A stretch of DNA of 64,000 nucleotides from Phaeobacter sp. 22II1-1F12B. Its GTDB lineage: Bacteria > Pseudomonadota > Alphaproteobacteria > Rhodobacterales > Rhodobacteraceae. A program made the translations under genes and the position numbers. Shown here in pieces: positions 35,217-44,373 of the stretch (position 1 is its first letter; each line of letters opens with the position of its first letter). The DNA is taken from positions 372,001-436,000 of the forward strand of contig NZ_AQQP01000002.1 of NCBI RefSeq assembly GCF_002210165.1, given 5' to 3'. Below the pieces are notes generated by a model that searched no databases, was not told where the DNA came from, and saw only the letters and a program-made list of their open reading frames with translations.

Positions 35217-35471
35217 GCCATGGCCCCTTTACGCCTTTGGAACGAGGGGGAGACAAGGGTGCGAGGCCCCTGGAAACGTCTTGTCATTCTGTCTGTCTTT
35301 CCTTTGCCGACGCCGCCCGTCACGGCGTTCGTTTTTCGTGGCGAAGCTAGACGGCACAGACCGGGAATGTCGACCTGCCGGAAGCCAGAAAAACCCAAAA
35401 TCGTGACAAAAGACCCGGGTTCGCCAGCGGAATGACCAAGCCCACCGCGCCGATGCCAAACCGCGTCGGGT

Positions 35472-36236
35472 TCAGCCGAGACAGGACTCGAGTTCGGCGA
35501 CGGCGCGATCCAGCCCCCATGGCGGGTTGATCACAACCATCCCGCTGCCGATCATGCCATGCCCCGGGCGGGCCGCGGCGAAACGCAACTGGTGGTGCAG
35601 CATGTCCCCGGCCATGTCCGGCAGCGACCGGGTCAGCGTTTCATGCATCCCGTTGTTCAGGATCGGATACCAGAGCATCAGCACCCCGACGGGCCATTTC
35701 CGGTGCAGATCGCGCAGGAGTTTCGGCATCACCTGCCATTCGTCCTTGAGTTCATAACTCGGGTCGATCAGCGCCACGCCGCGCCTTGGGGTCGGTGGCG
35801 CAAGCGACAGCAGCATCTGCACACCATCCGTCTGCCTGACATGCACCGATCTGACGTTTTCACGTAGCGCCGCGACTTCCTGCGGGTGCATCTCGGCCAG
35901 TGTAATTGTGTCCTCGCTGCGCAAAAGTGTCCGGGCGATCAATGGCGACCCGGGATAGGCGTCCGCGCCCGCCGTGTCACGGATTGCGCCCAGCGCCCGC
36001 ATATAGGGATGATCGGCCGGAAAGCCGTCCTGAACCCGCGCGATACCGGCCACGGCTTCGCCGGTCTTGACCGCTTCGGCCCCGGCCAGGTCATACAGCC
36101 CCCTGCCCGCATGCGATTCCATGTAGGAAAGAGGTTTTGGCTTTTGCACCAAATAGTTGAGTACACAGGACAGGATGGCATGCTTGTGCACGTCCGCCAT
36201 GTTCCCGGCGTGATATGCGTGTTGGTATGACAACAT
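35472..36236 (-). CDS. rlmJ: 23S rRNA (adenine(2030)-N6)-methyltransferase RlmJ
   Basis: A 254-residue methyltransferase beginning MLSYQHAYHAGNMADVHKH, the RlmJ signature, with the catalytic motif ALIDPSYELKDEW (DPxY). It methylates A2030 in 23S rRNA. It is divergent from the PAP2 gene, 107 bp away, with a Pho box on the PAP2 side. Confidence 0.95.
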   Translation of the reverse strand: MLSYQHAYHAGNMADVHKHAILSCVLNYLVQKPKPLSYMESHAGRGLYDLAGAEAVKTGEAVAGIARVQDGFPADHPYMRALGAIRDTAGADAYPGSPLIARTLLRSEDTITLAEMHPQEVAALRENVRSVHVRQTDGVQMLLSLAPPTPRRGVALIDPSYELKDEWQVMPKLLRDLHRKWPVGVLMLWYPILNNGMHETLTRSLPDMAGDMLHHQLRFAAARPGHGMIGSGMVVINPPWGLDRAVAELESCLG

Positions 36237-36300
36237 TTACCTGCGTCCTTGGCCTTTCGGAACTGTCCCCATCGAATCGACGTTTAACATCGACACATTT

Positions 36301-36319
36301 CTGTCATGAAACTGTCATA
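36301..36319 (+). promoter_or_regulatory. Pho box upstream of the PAP2 phosphatase gene
   Basis: Two identical heptamers CTGTCAT at 36301-36307 and 36312-36318, 11 bp apart, with the AT-rich spacer GAAA: a near-consensus PhoB box (CTGTCAT-N4-CTGTCAT). It is 24 bases before the PAP2 gene start and on the same strand. Confidence 0.8.
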
Positions 36320-36343
36320 ATTTGTTTTTGACGAGGATGTCCG

Positions 36344-37048
36344 ATGGACGAATACCTTCTACTGCTCTTGAACTCGATACTCGGACATTCTGACAAGATC
36401 GACTACCATATTCTCTTTTTGGCACGAAACCCAATCACGAAAAGCCTGCCGCTTATCATCTGTTTTTGGGCGCTTTGGTTCGTACTGAAGCAAGGGGAAT
36501 ACATCAACCGCTCACGCGTGGCGGCAAGCTTCATAATCGCGCTCGTGTCTATAATCGTCGGTCGGTTTCTCGCCGTGGTCCTGCCGTTCCGACTGCGTCC
36601 GATACATTCGCCCGACACCGACATCACCGTCTTTGCTGGCCTCGGTCGCAGGACCCTTGATGGGTGGAGTTCCTTGCCCAGCGATCATGCGATTTTTTTT
36701 GCATCGCTCTGTGCCTGCGTTTTCATGATAAACCGCCCGCTGGGCATCATCATCAGCATCTACAGTTTTTTCATCGCACTGCTGCCCCGCGTCATATACG
36801 GGCTGCACTGGCCATCCGACGTATTCGTAGGGATCCTAATCGGGGCCGCCTTGGCTGTTTTGCTGATGAAACCGTTGCAGAACGCGATTGAACGCATGGG
36901 GCTTGTCGATACAGCACTGCGTTACGAATTCTTGTTCTACCCCGCGATGTTCGTACTGACCTTTCAGATGGCGACGATGTTCGACTCTCTGCGTGCCGTA
37001 CTTGGGGTGGCGAAGAACACCGTGATGTTCCTCGTCCAGTCAATCTGA
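36344..37048 (+). CDS. PAP2-superfamily membrane phosphatase
   Basis: A 234-residue membrane protein with about six helices. The three PAP2 motifs are recognisable in loose form: RLRPIHSPD, SLPSDHAIFF with catalytic His, and RVIYGLHWPSDVFVG with the second His and Asp. It should dephosphorylate a lipid phosphate such as phosphatidic acid or undecaprenyl pyrophosphate at the outer face of the inner membrane. A Pho box directly upstream predicts induction by phosphate starvation. The gene is richer in A/T codons than its neighbours. Confidence 0.87.
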   Translation: MDEYLLLLLNSILGHSDKIDYHILFLARNPITKSLPLIICFWALWFVLKQGEYINRSRVAASFIIALVSIIVGRFLAVVLPFRLRPIHSPDTDITVFAGLGRRTLDGWSSLPSDHAIFFASLCACVFMINRPLGIIISIYSFFIALLPRVIYGLHWPSDVFVGILIGAALAVLLMKPLQNAIERMGLVDTALRYEFLFYPAMFVLTFQMATMFDSLRAVLGVAKNTVMFLVQSI

Positions 37049-37051
37049 AGC

Positions 37052-37078
37052 CGGTCCGCTTAGCTGCGGACCAGTTTT
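37052..37078. terminator. Hairpin between convergent PAP2 and ilvE genes
   Basis: GGTCCGC and GCGGACC pair around TTAGCT; on the plus strand the stem is followed by AGTTTTT. It overlaps the ilvE stop codon, so it terminates the PAP2 transcript and may act weakly on the other strand. Confidence 0.7.
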
Positions 37079-37926
37079 TCATAGCTTTCCGAGATATCGC
37101 GGGTCAGCGCACCGACTTCGAAGTTGTACGTCCCGATCTGACCGACGGGCGTGACTTCGGCGGCGGTGCCGGTGAGCCAGCACTGTTCAAAAGTTTCAAG
37201 CTCTTCGGGCATGATATGGCGTTCATGCACCTTGATCTGCTTATCTTTCAGCATGCCGATCACGGTCTGGCGCGTAAGGCCGTTCAGGAAGCAATCCGCG
37301 TCCGGCGTGTGAACCTCGCCATCCTTGACGAAGAAGATATTGGCGCCGGTGGCTTCGGCGACATAGCCACGGTAATCCATGAACAGCGCGTCCGAGCAGC
37401 CCTTGGCCTCGGCCGCGTGCTTGGACATGGTGCAGATCATGTAAAGACCCGCCGCCTTGGCGTGAACCGGGATGGTTTCCGGGCTCGGGCGTTTCCATTT
37501 CGAGATGTCGAGCTTGGCGCCCTTCATCTTGGCGTCGCCATAGTAGTTGCCCCATTCCCAGCCGGCGATGGCCAGACGAACCGGGTTGCGGGCTGCTGAG
37601 ACGCCCATGTCTTCGCCCGCGCCGCGCCATGCGACAGCCCGCACATAGGCATCGGTCCAGCCGTTCGCCTCGAGCATCGCGTATTTGGCCGCCTCGATTT
37701 CATCGACGGTATACGGAATCTCGAAATCCAGCATCTGCGCCGAGGCGCGCAGCCGCTCGGAATGCTCTACGCCTTTGAAAATCTTGCCACTATAGCAGCG
37801 CTCGCCCTCAAAGACCGAGCTGGCGTAATGCATGGCATGCGTCAGGATATGGACATTTGCGTCGCGCCATTCGACCAGTTTTCCGTCCAACCAGATCTTG
37901 CCGTCGCGATCATCATATGCCGACAT
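37060..37926 (-). CDS. ilvE: Branched-chain amino acid aminotransferase
   Basis: A 288-residue class IV PLP aminotransferase for valine, leucine and isoleucine. Signatures: THAMHYASSVFEGERCY, IPVHAKAAGLYM with the PLP Lys region, and the class IV block YVAEATGANIFFVKDGEVHTP. The ATG at 37926 (MSAYDDRDG) has GGAGAATAAG upstream; the frame runs 38 codons further without support. It is divergent from the MarR/response-regulator pair. Confidence 0.95.
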   Translation of the reverse strand: MSAYDDRDGKIWLDGKLVEWRDANVHILTHAMHYASSVFEGERCYSGKIFKGVEHSERLRASAQMLDFEIPYTVDEIEAAKYAMLEANGWTDAYVRAVAWRGAGEDMGVSAARNPVRLAIAGWEWGNYYGDAKMKGAKLDISKWKRPSPETIPVHAKAAGLYMICTMSKHAAEAKGCSDALFMDYRGYVAEATGANIFFVKDGEVHTPDADCFLNGLTRQTVIGMLKDKQIKVHERHIMPEELETFEQCWLTGTAAEVTPVGQIGTYNFEVGALTRDISESYEKLVRS

Positions 37927-38087
37927 AGTCTTATTCTCCTGCGCTCTAGGATTTTCATTTGTTGCGCTACAAGCGGATGAACCGGATATATTATTGCGCG
38001 AAATCTGCGATTCGATACCGCTTGGCCCTTGGAATGTCAATATCGCTGACTTATGCTGCCTAAAAACGTGACGAAATGAGAAAAGCG

Positions 38088-38591
38088 ATGTCGGACACGA
38101 GAGCGGGTCAAGCGCAACGGGGCGGGAACCTTCTTTTCCTGACGGACGAGCAATTGCGGCAGGGCATCGAGGCGATGTTCTTTGCCTATCGCGGCTTTAC
38201 CGCGGATCCCGACCGCATTTTGGCCGAGCTGTCTTATGGGCGCGCGCATCATCGGGCGATACACTTTATCAACCGGGCGCCGGGCACGACGGTCAACAAC
38301 CTGCTGAGCATCCTTGGCGTGACCAAGCAATCGCTGAACCGGGTACTGCGGGCCCTGATCGCCGACGGGCTGGTGTCGAGCCGGGTCGGCACCACCGACA
38401 AGCGCGAGCGGCACCTCTACCTGACCGAAAAGGGGCGTGAGCTGGAAGCGGAGTTGAGCGATGCCCAGCGCGCCCGCATGCGGGCCGCCTTTCGCGATGC
38501 CGGACCCGAAGCGGTTGCCGGTTTCAGGCTGGTGCTTGAATCGATGATGGACCCGGACATGCGGCGCGCCTATACCCGGCTGAGGGATTAG
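38088..38591 (+). CDS. MarR-family regulator (PetP-like)
   Basis: 167 residues from ATG 38088 (MSDTRAGQAQ); an earlier ATG at 38076 adds four residues. A MarR winged helix lies in the middle: AIHFINRAPGTTVNNLLSILGVTKQSLNRVLRALIADGLV and the wing RVGTTDKRERHLYLTEKG (key residues DKRxRxxxLT). Four bases separate it from the response-regulator gene. The MarR plus OmpR-type pair resembles petP-petR of Rhodobacter, where PetR is needed for cytochrome bc1; I have not verified orthology. Confidence 0.87.
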   Translation: MSDTRAGQAQRGGNLLFLTDEQLRQGIEAMFFAYRGFTADPDRILAELSYGRAHHRAIHFINRAPGTTVNNLLSILGVTKQSLNRVLRALIADGLVSSRVGTTDKRERHLYLTEKGRELEAELSDAQRARMRAAFRDAGPEAVAGFRLVLESMMDPDMRRAYTRLRD

Positions 38592-38595
38592 GGGT

Positions 38596-39297
38596 ATGGC
38601 AGAAATGGACGCCCATCTGCTGATAGTCGATGATGACGAGCGCATCCGGGATTTGCTCAAGAAGTTCCTGATGCGTAATGGCTTTCTTGTCAGTGCGGCG
38701 CGCGACGCGGCCCATGCAAGGCGCATCCTGACCGGCTTGCAGTTCGATCTCGTGGTGCTGGACGTGATGATGCCCGGCGAGGACGGGATCAGCCTGACAC
38801 GTTCCTTACGCGAAACGATGACGACGCCGATCCTGCTGCTGACCGCCAAGGGCGAGACCGAGAACCGCATCGCGGGGCTGGAAGCCGGGGCGGACGACTA
38901 CCTGGCCAAGCCTTTCGAGCCCAAGGAATTGCTGCTGCGGATCAACGCAATCCTGCGACGGATGCCGGAAACGCCTGCCGCCACCGGTGCGCCGAAGTTC
39001 CTGAACCTTGGCGCGATCCGCTATGACGTGGAACGGGGCGAGATGTGGCAGGGCGAGGATCTGGTCCGGCTGACCGCCACTGAAAGCCAGCTGATGAAGA
39101 TCTTCTCGGCCTGCCCGGGCGAGGCGGTGAGCCGCACCAAGCTGGTCGAGGATCTTGGCCGCGACCGGGGCCAGGCGCAGGAACGCGCGGTAGACGTGCA
39201 GATCACCCGGTTGCGGCGCAAGATTGAAACCGATCCGAAACAGCCGCGCTATCTTCAGACCGTGCGCGGCGCGGGGTATATGCTGGCACCGGACTGA
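38596..39297 (+). CDS. OmpR-family response regulator (PetR-like), no cognate kinase adjacent
   Basis: 233 residues. The receiver (about 5-118) has acidic pocket VDDDE, phospho-acceptor Asp in VVLDVMMPGEDG, conserved Thr in LLLTAKGE and Lys in YLAKPFEP. A Trans_reg_C winged helix (about 135-230) ends in RRKIETDPKQPRYLQTVRGAGYM. It follows the MarR gene by four bases and is likely co-transcribed. No sensor kinase lies beside it. Confidence 0.93.
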   Translation: MAEMDAHLLIVDDDERIRDLLKKFLMRNGFLVSAARDAAHARRILTGLQFDLVVLDVMMPGEDGISLTRSLRETMTTPILLLTAKGETENRIAGLEAGADDYLAKPFEPKELLLRINAILRRMPETPAATGAPKFLNLGAIRYDVERGEMWQGEDLVRLTATESQLMKIFSACPGEAVSRTKLVEDLGRDRGQAQERAVDVQITRLRRKIETDPKQPRYLQTVRGAGYMLAPD

Positions 39298-39328
39298 GGG
39301 CGTCGAAGCCGCTGCGCGGCGATTTGAT

Positions 39329-39363
39329 GCCTCCGGCGGGAGTATTTCCGGCAAGAGGAAAAC
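39329..39363 (+). repeat. GC-rich/ATTTT dispersed repeat (copy a) before the deacetylase-like gene
   Basis: CCTCCGGCGGGAGTATTT followed by CCGGCAAGAGGAAAAC. The same string pattern, CC(C)CCGGxGxATTTTT...AAGAGGAAAA, occurs between paaA and paaB and twice near 51.6-51.8 kb. It ends ten bases before a start codon. Confidence 0.7.
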
Positions 39364-39373
39364 AGGAGTTAAG

Positions 39374-40306
39374 ATGGTAACGGCGCTGATCACCCATGCG
39401 GATTGCCTGAGACACGAAACACCCGAGGGCCATCCGGAACGGGTGGCGCGGCTGGAACATGTGCTGCATGCGCTTGAGGATCTGGAGTTGCAGCGGGTGA
39501 CCGCGCCGCTGGCGGCGGAGGATGATGTGCTGCGCGTGCATCCGGCGGCCTACCTGGCAGATATGAGGCGGGCTTTACCGCAGCACGGGATCGTACAGAT
39601 CGACGGCGATACGTTTTTGTCGCCGAGTTCGCTTGATGCCGCGTTCCGCGCGGCGGGGGCGGTTGTGCGGGCGGTCGACATGGTACTGGGGGGCGAGGCC
39701 GGGAACGCCTTTGCCGCAATCCGCCCGCCGGGTCACCATGCCGAGACGGATACGGCCATGGGATTCTGCCTGTTCGGCAATGCGGCGCTGGCGGCGAAAT
39801 ACGCGCTGGATCATCACGGGTTGAGCCGAGTAGCCGTGGTGGATTTCGACGTGCATCACGGGAATGGCACACAGGATCTGCTCTGGAACGAGAAGCGCGC
39901 GTTGCTGGTGACAAGCCAGCAGGTGCCGCTCTGGCCCGGGACCGGCCGGACGGATGAGACCGGCGCGCATGACAATATCCTGAACGTGCCCCTGCCCCCC
40001 GAGAGCGGCGGGGCGCAGATGCGGGGAGAATACGAGACCAAGGTCTTTCCCCGGCTGCGCGACTTTGCGCCAGAACTGATTATCATTTCTGCCGGTTTTG
40101 ACGCGCATCGCGACGATCCGCTTGCCGAGCTCAACTGGGAGGTCGAGGATTTTGCATGGCTGACCGAACAGCTCTGTGCCTTGGCGGCAGAGATCTGCGG
40201 CGGCCGCGTGGTCTCGACTCTCGAGGGCGGCTATGATCTGAAAGCCCTGAGCGAAAGCGCGAGGGCGCATGTGCAGGAACTGATGAAGGCCGCGAGAGAT
40301 GAGTGA
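39374..40306 (+). CDS. Histone deacetylase-family amidohydrolase
   Basis: A 310-residue Zn-dependent deacetylase-fold protein (AcuC/AphA/HDAC group). Active-site motifs: RPPGHHAETDTAMGFCLFGN (catalytic His pair), VVDFDVHHGNGTQD (Zn ligands Asp and His) and SAGFDAHRDDPL (Zn ligand Asp). Acetylpolyamine or acetylated protein substrates are known for the family. ACAGGAG lies 6-7 bases before the ATG at 39374. It overlaps xseB by eight bases and heads the xseB-ispA-dxs run. Confidence 0.9.
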   Translation: MVTALITHADCLRHETPEGHPERVARLEHVLHALEDLELQRVTAPLAAEDDVLRVHPAAYLADMRRALPQHGIVQIDGDTFLSPSSLDAAFRAAGAVVRAVDMVLGGEAGNAFAAIRPPGHHAETDTAMGFCLFGNAALAAKYALDHHGLSRVAVVDFDVHHGNGTQDLLWNEKRALLVTSQQVPLWPGTGRTDETGAHDNILNVPLPPESGGAQMRGEYETKVFPRLRDFAPELIIISAGFDAHRDDPLAELNWEVEDFAWLTEQLCALAAEICGGRVVSTLEGGYDLKALSESARAHVQELMKAARDE

Positions 40307-40541
40307 CAAACCCGTATCCGAGTTGAGCTTTGAAGAGGCGATGAAAGAGCTGGAAACCGTCGTGGACCAGCTTGAGCGCGGGGATGTGCCGCTGGATGCC
40401 TCGATCACGCTTTACGAACGGGGGGCGGCACTCAAGAAACGCTGCGAGGAAGAGCTGAAGCGCGCCGAGGAGAAGGTCGCAGCCATCACGCTGGATGCGG
40501 ATGGCAACCCGAGCGGGACCAAGCCTGTCGAAGGGCTCTGA
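40299..40541 (+). CDS. xseB: Exodeoxyribonuclease VII small subunit
   Basis: An 80-residue protein with the XseB signature LSFEEAMKELETVVDQLERGDVPLDASITLYERG (core FEEAMxELExVVxxLE). It assembles with XseA, not in this window. It overlaps the preceding gene by eight bases and abuts ispA (next start immediately after its stop), as is common in alphaproteobacteria. Confidence 0.95.
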   Translation: MSDKPVSELSFEEAMKELETVVDQLERGDVPLDASITLYERGAALKKRCEEELKRAEEKVAAITLDADGNPSGTKPVEGL

Positions 40542-41408
40542 ATGTTCGAGGAAAAGCTGGCGGCGGCGGGGTCTTTGATCGACACCCGCCTGATGGGTCT
40601 GTTGGACGGGCTGAGCGATGTGCCGGTGGTGCAGGCGATGCGCCATGCGAGCCGGGGCGGCAAGGCGCTGCGCGGGTTTCTGGTGTTGGAATCGGCGCGG
40701 CTGCACGATGTGGAAGAGACCCGCGCGCTTTGGGCGGCCTGTGCGATCGAAGCGATGCACAGTTACTCGCTGGTGCATGATGACATGCCTTGCATGGATG
40801 ATGACGACATGCGGCGCGGGCTGCCGACGGTTCATGTGAAATGGGACGAGGCGACGGCGGTGCTGACCGGCGATGCCCTGCAGGCGCTGGCGTTTGAATG
40901 CGCGGCCCATCCCGGGGCCGGCTCCCCCGAGGTACGGGCGGAGCTGACGCTCAGCCTTGCGCAGGCGGCGGGGGCGCGGGGCATGGTTTTGGGTCAGGCG
41001 CTGGATATCGCGGCCGAAAGTGCCGATACGCCCCTGACCCTGTCGGAAATCACCGCTTTGCAGGCGGGCAAGACCGGTGCACTGATCGAATGGGCGGCCT
41101 GCGCGGGCGCCCGGCTTGCTGGGGCCGATATTTCCGCCTTGCAGAGCTATGCCCGGGACATGGGGCTGGCTTTTCAGATCGCGGACGACATTCTTGACGT
41201 GGAAGGCAGCGCCGAGTTGACCGGCAAGGCCGTCGGCAAGGATGCGGCGGCAGGCAAGGCTACCTTTGTTTCGCTACTGGGTCTGGACGAGGCCAAAACC
41301 CGCGCCGCAGCGTTGACCGCAAGCGCCTGCGATGCGCTTGCGCCTTACGGAGACCGGGCGGAAACCTTGCGGGAGGCTGCGCGTTTCGTTATCTCGCGAC
41401 AGGCATAG
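40542..41408 (+). CDS. ispA: Geranylgeranyl/farnesyl diphosphate synthase
   Basis: A 288-residue trans-prenyltransferase that extends DMAPP/GPP with IPP. The first Asp-rich motif is LVHDDMPCMDDDDMRRG and the second is FQIADDILDVEG; the chain-length region before the first motif (AMHSYSLVHDD) fits FPP synthase. It starts directly after xseB and precedes dxs, giving a compact isoprenoid block. Confidence 0.94.
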   Translation: MFEEKLAAAGSLIDTRLMGLLDGLSDVPVVQAMRHASRGGKALRGFLVLESARLHDVEETRALWAACAIEAMHSYSLVHDDMPCMDDDDMRRGLPTVHVKWDEATAVLTGDALQALAFECAAHPGAGSPEVRAELTLSLAQAAGARGMVLGQALDIAAESADTPLTLSEITALQAGKTGALIEWAACAGARLAGADISALQSYARDMGLAFQIADDILDVEGSAELTGKAVGKDAAAGKATFVSLLGLDEAKTRAAALTASACDALAPYGDRAETLREAARFVISRQA

Positions 41409-41446
41409 CCCGCACGATCCTGTTCCAGCCGCCGAAAGAGTGACCA

Positions 41447-43375
41447 TTGTCAGACCGTCCCAAAACACCGCTGCTCGACAAGATCCACCGCCCTGCGGAT
41501 ATGAAAACGCTGACCGACAAGCAGTTGAACCAGCTCGCGGACGAGTTGCGGGCCGAGACGATTTCCGCCGTATCCGTCACGGGAGGCCATCTCGGCGCCG
41601 GGCTCGGCGTTGTCGAGCTTACCGTGGCTTTGCATGCGGTGTTCGATACGCCGCGCGACAAGGTGATCTGGGATGTCGGGCACCAGTGCTATCCGCACAA
41701 GATCCTGACCGAACGCCGTGACCGCATCCGTACCCTGCGGATGAAGGACGGGCTGAGCGGTTTCACCAAGCGCGCCGAATCCCCCTATGACCCGTTTGGC
41801 GCGGCGCATAGTTCGACCTCGATCAGCGCAGCCCTGGGTTATGCGGTGGCGCGCGATCTGGGCGGCAATCCGCCCGAGGGGATCGGCGACAGCATCGCGG
41901 TAATCGGCGATGGCGCGATGAGCGCGGGTATGGCGTTCGAGGCGATGAACAACGCGGGCCATCTGGGCAAGCGGCTGATCGTCATCCTTAACGATAACGA
42001 GATGAGCATCGCGCCGCCGGTCGGGGCGCTGTCTTCCTATCTCTCGCGGCTGTATGCCGAAGAACCGTTTCAGGAGCTGAAGGCTGCCGCCAAGGGGGCC
42101 GTTTCACTGCTTCCCGGCCCGTTCCGCGAAGGCGCCAAGCGCGCCAAGGAAATGCTCAAGGGCATGGCGATGGGCGGCACGCTTTTCGAGGAACTTGGGT
42201 TTTCCTATATCGGCCCGATTGACGGGCATGACATGGACCAGCTTCTGCCGATCCTTCGGATGGTCAAGGCCCGAGCGCGTGGGCCGATCCTGATCCACGC
42301 GCTGACCCGCAAGGGCAAGGGCTATCGCCCGGCGGAACAGGCCCGCGACAGGGGCCATGCGACCGCCAAGTTCGATGTGGTGACCGGCGAACAGACCAAG
42401 GCCCCGTCGAACGCGCCCTCCTATACCAAGGTATTTGGAGAGAACCTCGTCAAGCTGGCCACTGCCGATGACAAGATCTGCGCGGTGACGGCGGCGATGC
42501 CGGATGGCACCGGGCTGAACCTCTTTGCCGAACGCTTTCCCAGCCGGTGTTTCGACGTGGGCATCGCGGAACAACACGGCGTGACCTTTTCTGCCGCGCT
42601 GGCAGCGGGCGGGATGAAACCCTTTTGCGCGCTTTATTCCACTTTCCTGCAAAGGGGCTACGATCAGGTCGTGCATGACGTGGCTATTCAGCGCCTGCCG
42701 GTGCGTTTCGCCATTGATCGCGCCGGGCTTGTCGGGGCAGACGGGGCGACACATGCGGGCAGCTACGACATCGCCTATCTCGCGAACCTGCCGGGCTTTA
42801 CCGTGATGGCCGCCGCGGACGAGGCCGAGCTGGTGCATATGGTCGCCACCGCCGCCGCCCATGACAGCGGGCCGATTGCCTTCCGCTATCCCCGTGGCGA
42901 GGGCACCGGTGTCGAGATGCCGGAACAGGGCGAGGTTCTGGAAATCGGCAAGGGCCGGATGATTCAGGAAGGCAAACGCGTCGCCATCCTGTCCTTTGGC
43001 ACACGTCTCGCCGAAGTCGAGAAAGCCGCCGAGGCGCTGGCCGCCAAGGGCATCAAGCCCACCATCGCCGATGCCCGTTTCGCCAAGCCGCTGGATCGCG
43101 ACCTGATCCTGCGCCTTGCCGCTGAGCATGAGGCGCTGATCACCATCGAAGAAGGCGCGGTTGGCGGTTTCGGCAGCCATGTGGCGCAGCTTCTCGGCGA
43201 TGAGGGCGTGTTCGACCACGGGCTGAAATTCCGCTCGATGGTCTTCCCGGATATCTTTATCGATCAGTCGAGTCCGGCGGATATGTATGCCGTCGCAGGC
43301 ATGAGCGCGGATGAGATCGAGAAAAAAGTGCTCGACGTGCTGGGCATCGCGCGGATCGGGGAAAAGCGGGCGTGA
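41447..43375 (+). CDS. dxs: 1-deoxy-D-xylulose-5-phosphate synthase
   Basis: A 642-residue ThDP enzyme for the first step of the MEP pathway, from pyruvate and glyceraldehyde 3-phosphate. Motifs: [15 protein letters not shown], ThDP-binding [18 protein letters not shown], and the transketolase-like [15 protein letters not shown]. The start is TTG at 41447 (reading [18 protein letters not shown]), preceded by GAAAGAG at seven bases; it matches the conserved N-terminus better than any internal ATG. Third gene of the xseB-ispA-dxs series. Confidence 0.95.
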   Translation: MSDRPKTPLLDKIHRPADMKTLTDKQLNQLADELRAETISAVSVTGGHLGAGLGVVELTVALHAVFDTPRDKVIWDVGHQCYPHKILTERRDRIRTLRMKDGLSGFTKRAESPYDPFGAAHSSTSISAALGYAVARDLGGNPPEGIGDSIAVIGDGAMSAGMAFEAMNNAGHLGKRLIVILNDNEMSIAPPVGALSSYLSRLYAEEPFQELKAAAKGAVSLLPGPFREGAKRAKEMLKGMAMGGTLFEELGFSYIGPIDGHDMDQLLPILRMVKARARGPILIHALTRKGKGYRPAEQARDRGHATAKFDVVTGEQTKAPSNAPSYTKVFGENLVKLATADDKICAVTAAMPDGTGLNLFAERFPSRCFDVGIAEQHGVTFSAALAAGGMKPFCALYSTFLQRGYDQVVHDVAIQRLPVRFAIDRAGLVGADGATHAGSYDIAYLANLPGFTVMAAADEAELVHMVATAAAHDSGPIAFRYPRGEGTGVEMPEQGEVLEIGKGRMIQEGKRVAILSFGTRLAEVEKAAEALAAKGIKPTIADARFAKPLDRDLILRLAAEHEALITIEEGAVGGFGSHVAQLLGDEGVFDHGLKFRSMVFPDIFIDQSSPADMYAVAGMSADEIEKKVLDVLGIARIGEKRA

Positions 43376-43407
43376 GGGTCAAAACGGCAATCTGACCCTT
43401 ACCGGGG

Positions 43408-44265
43408 TCAGCCGTTTTCGTCTTCCAATAACGCTTGCAGCCCCGCCCGGTAATCCGGGTAGAGCAGCTCTACCCCCAGTTCATCCTTGATGCGGTCATT
43501 CCTGACACGCTTGCTTTCGGCGTAAAAGCTGCGGGCCATGGGGGTCATCTCGGCGGTCTCATAGTCGACGGCGGGGGGCAGCGGCAGGCCGAGCAGTTCG
43601 GCGGCATGGGCGATCACGTCCTGCGGCGGGGCCGGGTCGTCATCGCAGAGGTTGTAGATCGCGCCGGGATTGGGTTGCGCAATCGAGGCGGCGAGCACCT
43701 GCGCGATGTCATCCACGTGGATGCGCGAGAACACCTGACCCTCCTTGATGACGCGCCGTGCGGTGCCCTTGCGGACCTTGGCAAAGGGGCCGCGACCGGG
43801 TCCATAGATTCCCGCCAGACGAAAGATATGCAGCGGCAGGCCGGGAATCGATTGCCATTCGGATTCAGCCGCAACGCGCCATTTTCCACGCCGGGTCGAA
43901 GGGGTGAGCGGCGTGGATTCATCGACCCAGTCGCCCTGATGATCGCCATAGACCCCGGTGGTCGAGAGATACCCCGCCCATTCGAGCCTTGGCGCCAGTT
44001 TCTCGATCTCGGGACGCAGGGCGCTCAGGACCGGGTCGCCCTCGGCATCCGGCCCGGCAGAGATCAGAAGATGCGTGGCCTCGGACAAGCCCTCGGGCGG
44101 CAAATCGCCCGGGAAAAGCACCGGTTCGACGCCGCTTGTGCGCAGCGATTCGGCCTTGTCCTCGCTGCGGGTCGTGCCGATGACACGCCAGCCCTGCGGG
44201 ATCAGCAACCGGGTCAGCGCCCGCGCCGAAAAGCCATGACCGAAAGAAAACAATGTCTTGCCCAT
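43408..44265 (-). CDS. NAD(P)-dependent epimerase/dehydratase family protein (YeeZ-like)
   Basis: A 285-residue Rossmann-fold SDR-type protein. Opening KTLFSFGHGFSARALTRLLIPQG carries GxGxxxxAL-like glycine pattern (GHGFSA), LSTTGVYGDHQGDWVDE fits the extended-SDR active segment, and RLAGIYGPGRGPF follows; the usual YxxxK is replaced by a TRRGKWRVAAE stretch. Substrate unknown. The start at 44265 is preceded by AAGGGG almost directly. The open frame continues to 45033 as antisense of paaA, which I reject. Divergent from paaA. Confidence 0.85.
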   Translation of the reverse strand: MGKTLFSFGHGFSARALTRLLIPQGWRVIGTTRSEDKAESLRTSGVEPVLFPGDLPPEGLSEATHLLISAGPDAEGDPVLSALRPEIEKLAPRLEWAGYLSTTGVYGDHQGDWVDESTPLTPSTRRGKWRVAAESEWQSIPGLPLHIFRLAGIYGPGRGPFAKVRKGTARRVIKEGQVFSRIHVDDIAQVLAASIAQPNPGAIYNLCDDDPAPPQDVIAHAAELLGLPLPPAVDYETAEMTPMARSFYAESKRVRNDRIKDELGVELLYPDYRAGLQALLEDENG

Positions 44266-44301
44266 GCCCCTTGATGCGCGGCAGCGCGATCCGATGCAAG
44301 C

Positions 44302-44337
44302 GTTACGAAAACGGATTGATTTTTTATTTTTCGTAAC
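44302..44337. promoter_or_regulatory. Candidate operator of the paa operon
   Basis: GTTACGAAAA (44302-44311) and TTTTCGTAAC (44328-44337) are perfect 10-bp inverted arms separated by 16 AT-rich bases, located 37 bases before the paaA start. It may bind a repressor of phenylacetate degradation; no paaX- or paaR-type gene is in the window. Confidence 0.55.
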
Positions 44338-44373
44338 ATATATTGGTTTTGCAAGTTTGGAGGAGCCTAGCCC

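Noticed and set aside
35121-35435. 104-codon plus-strand frame between the 2-hydroxyacid dehydrogenase and rlmJ
   Set aside because: Starts inside the dehydrogenase gene antisense, no ribosome site, no homology that I recognise.
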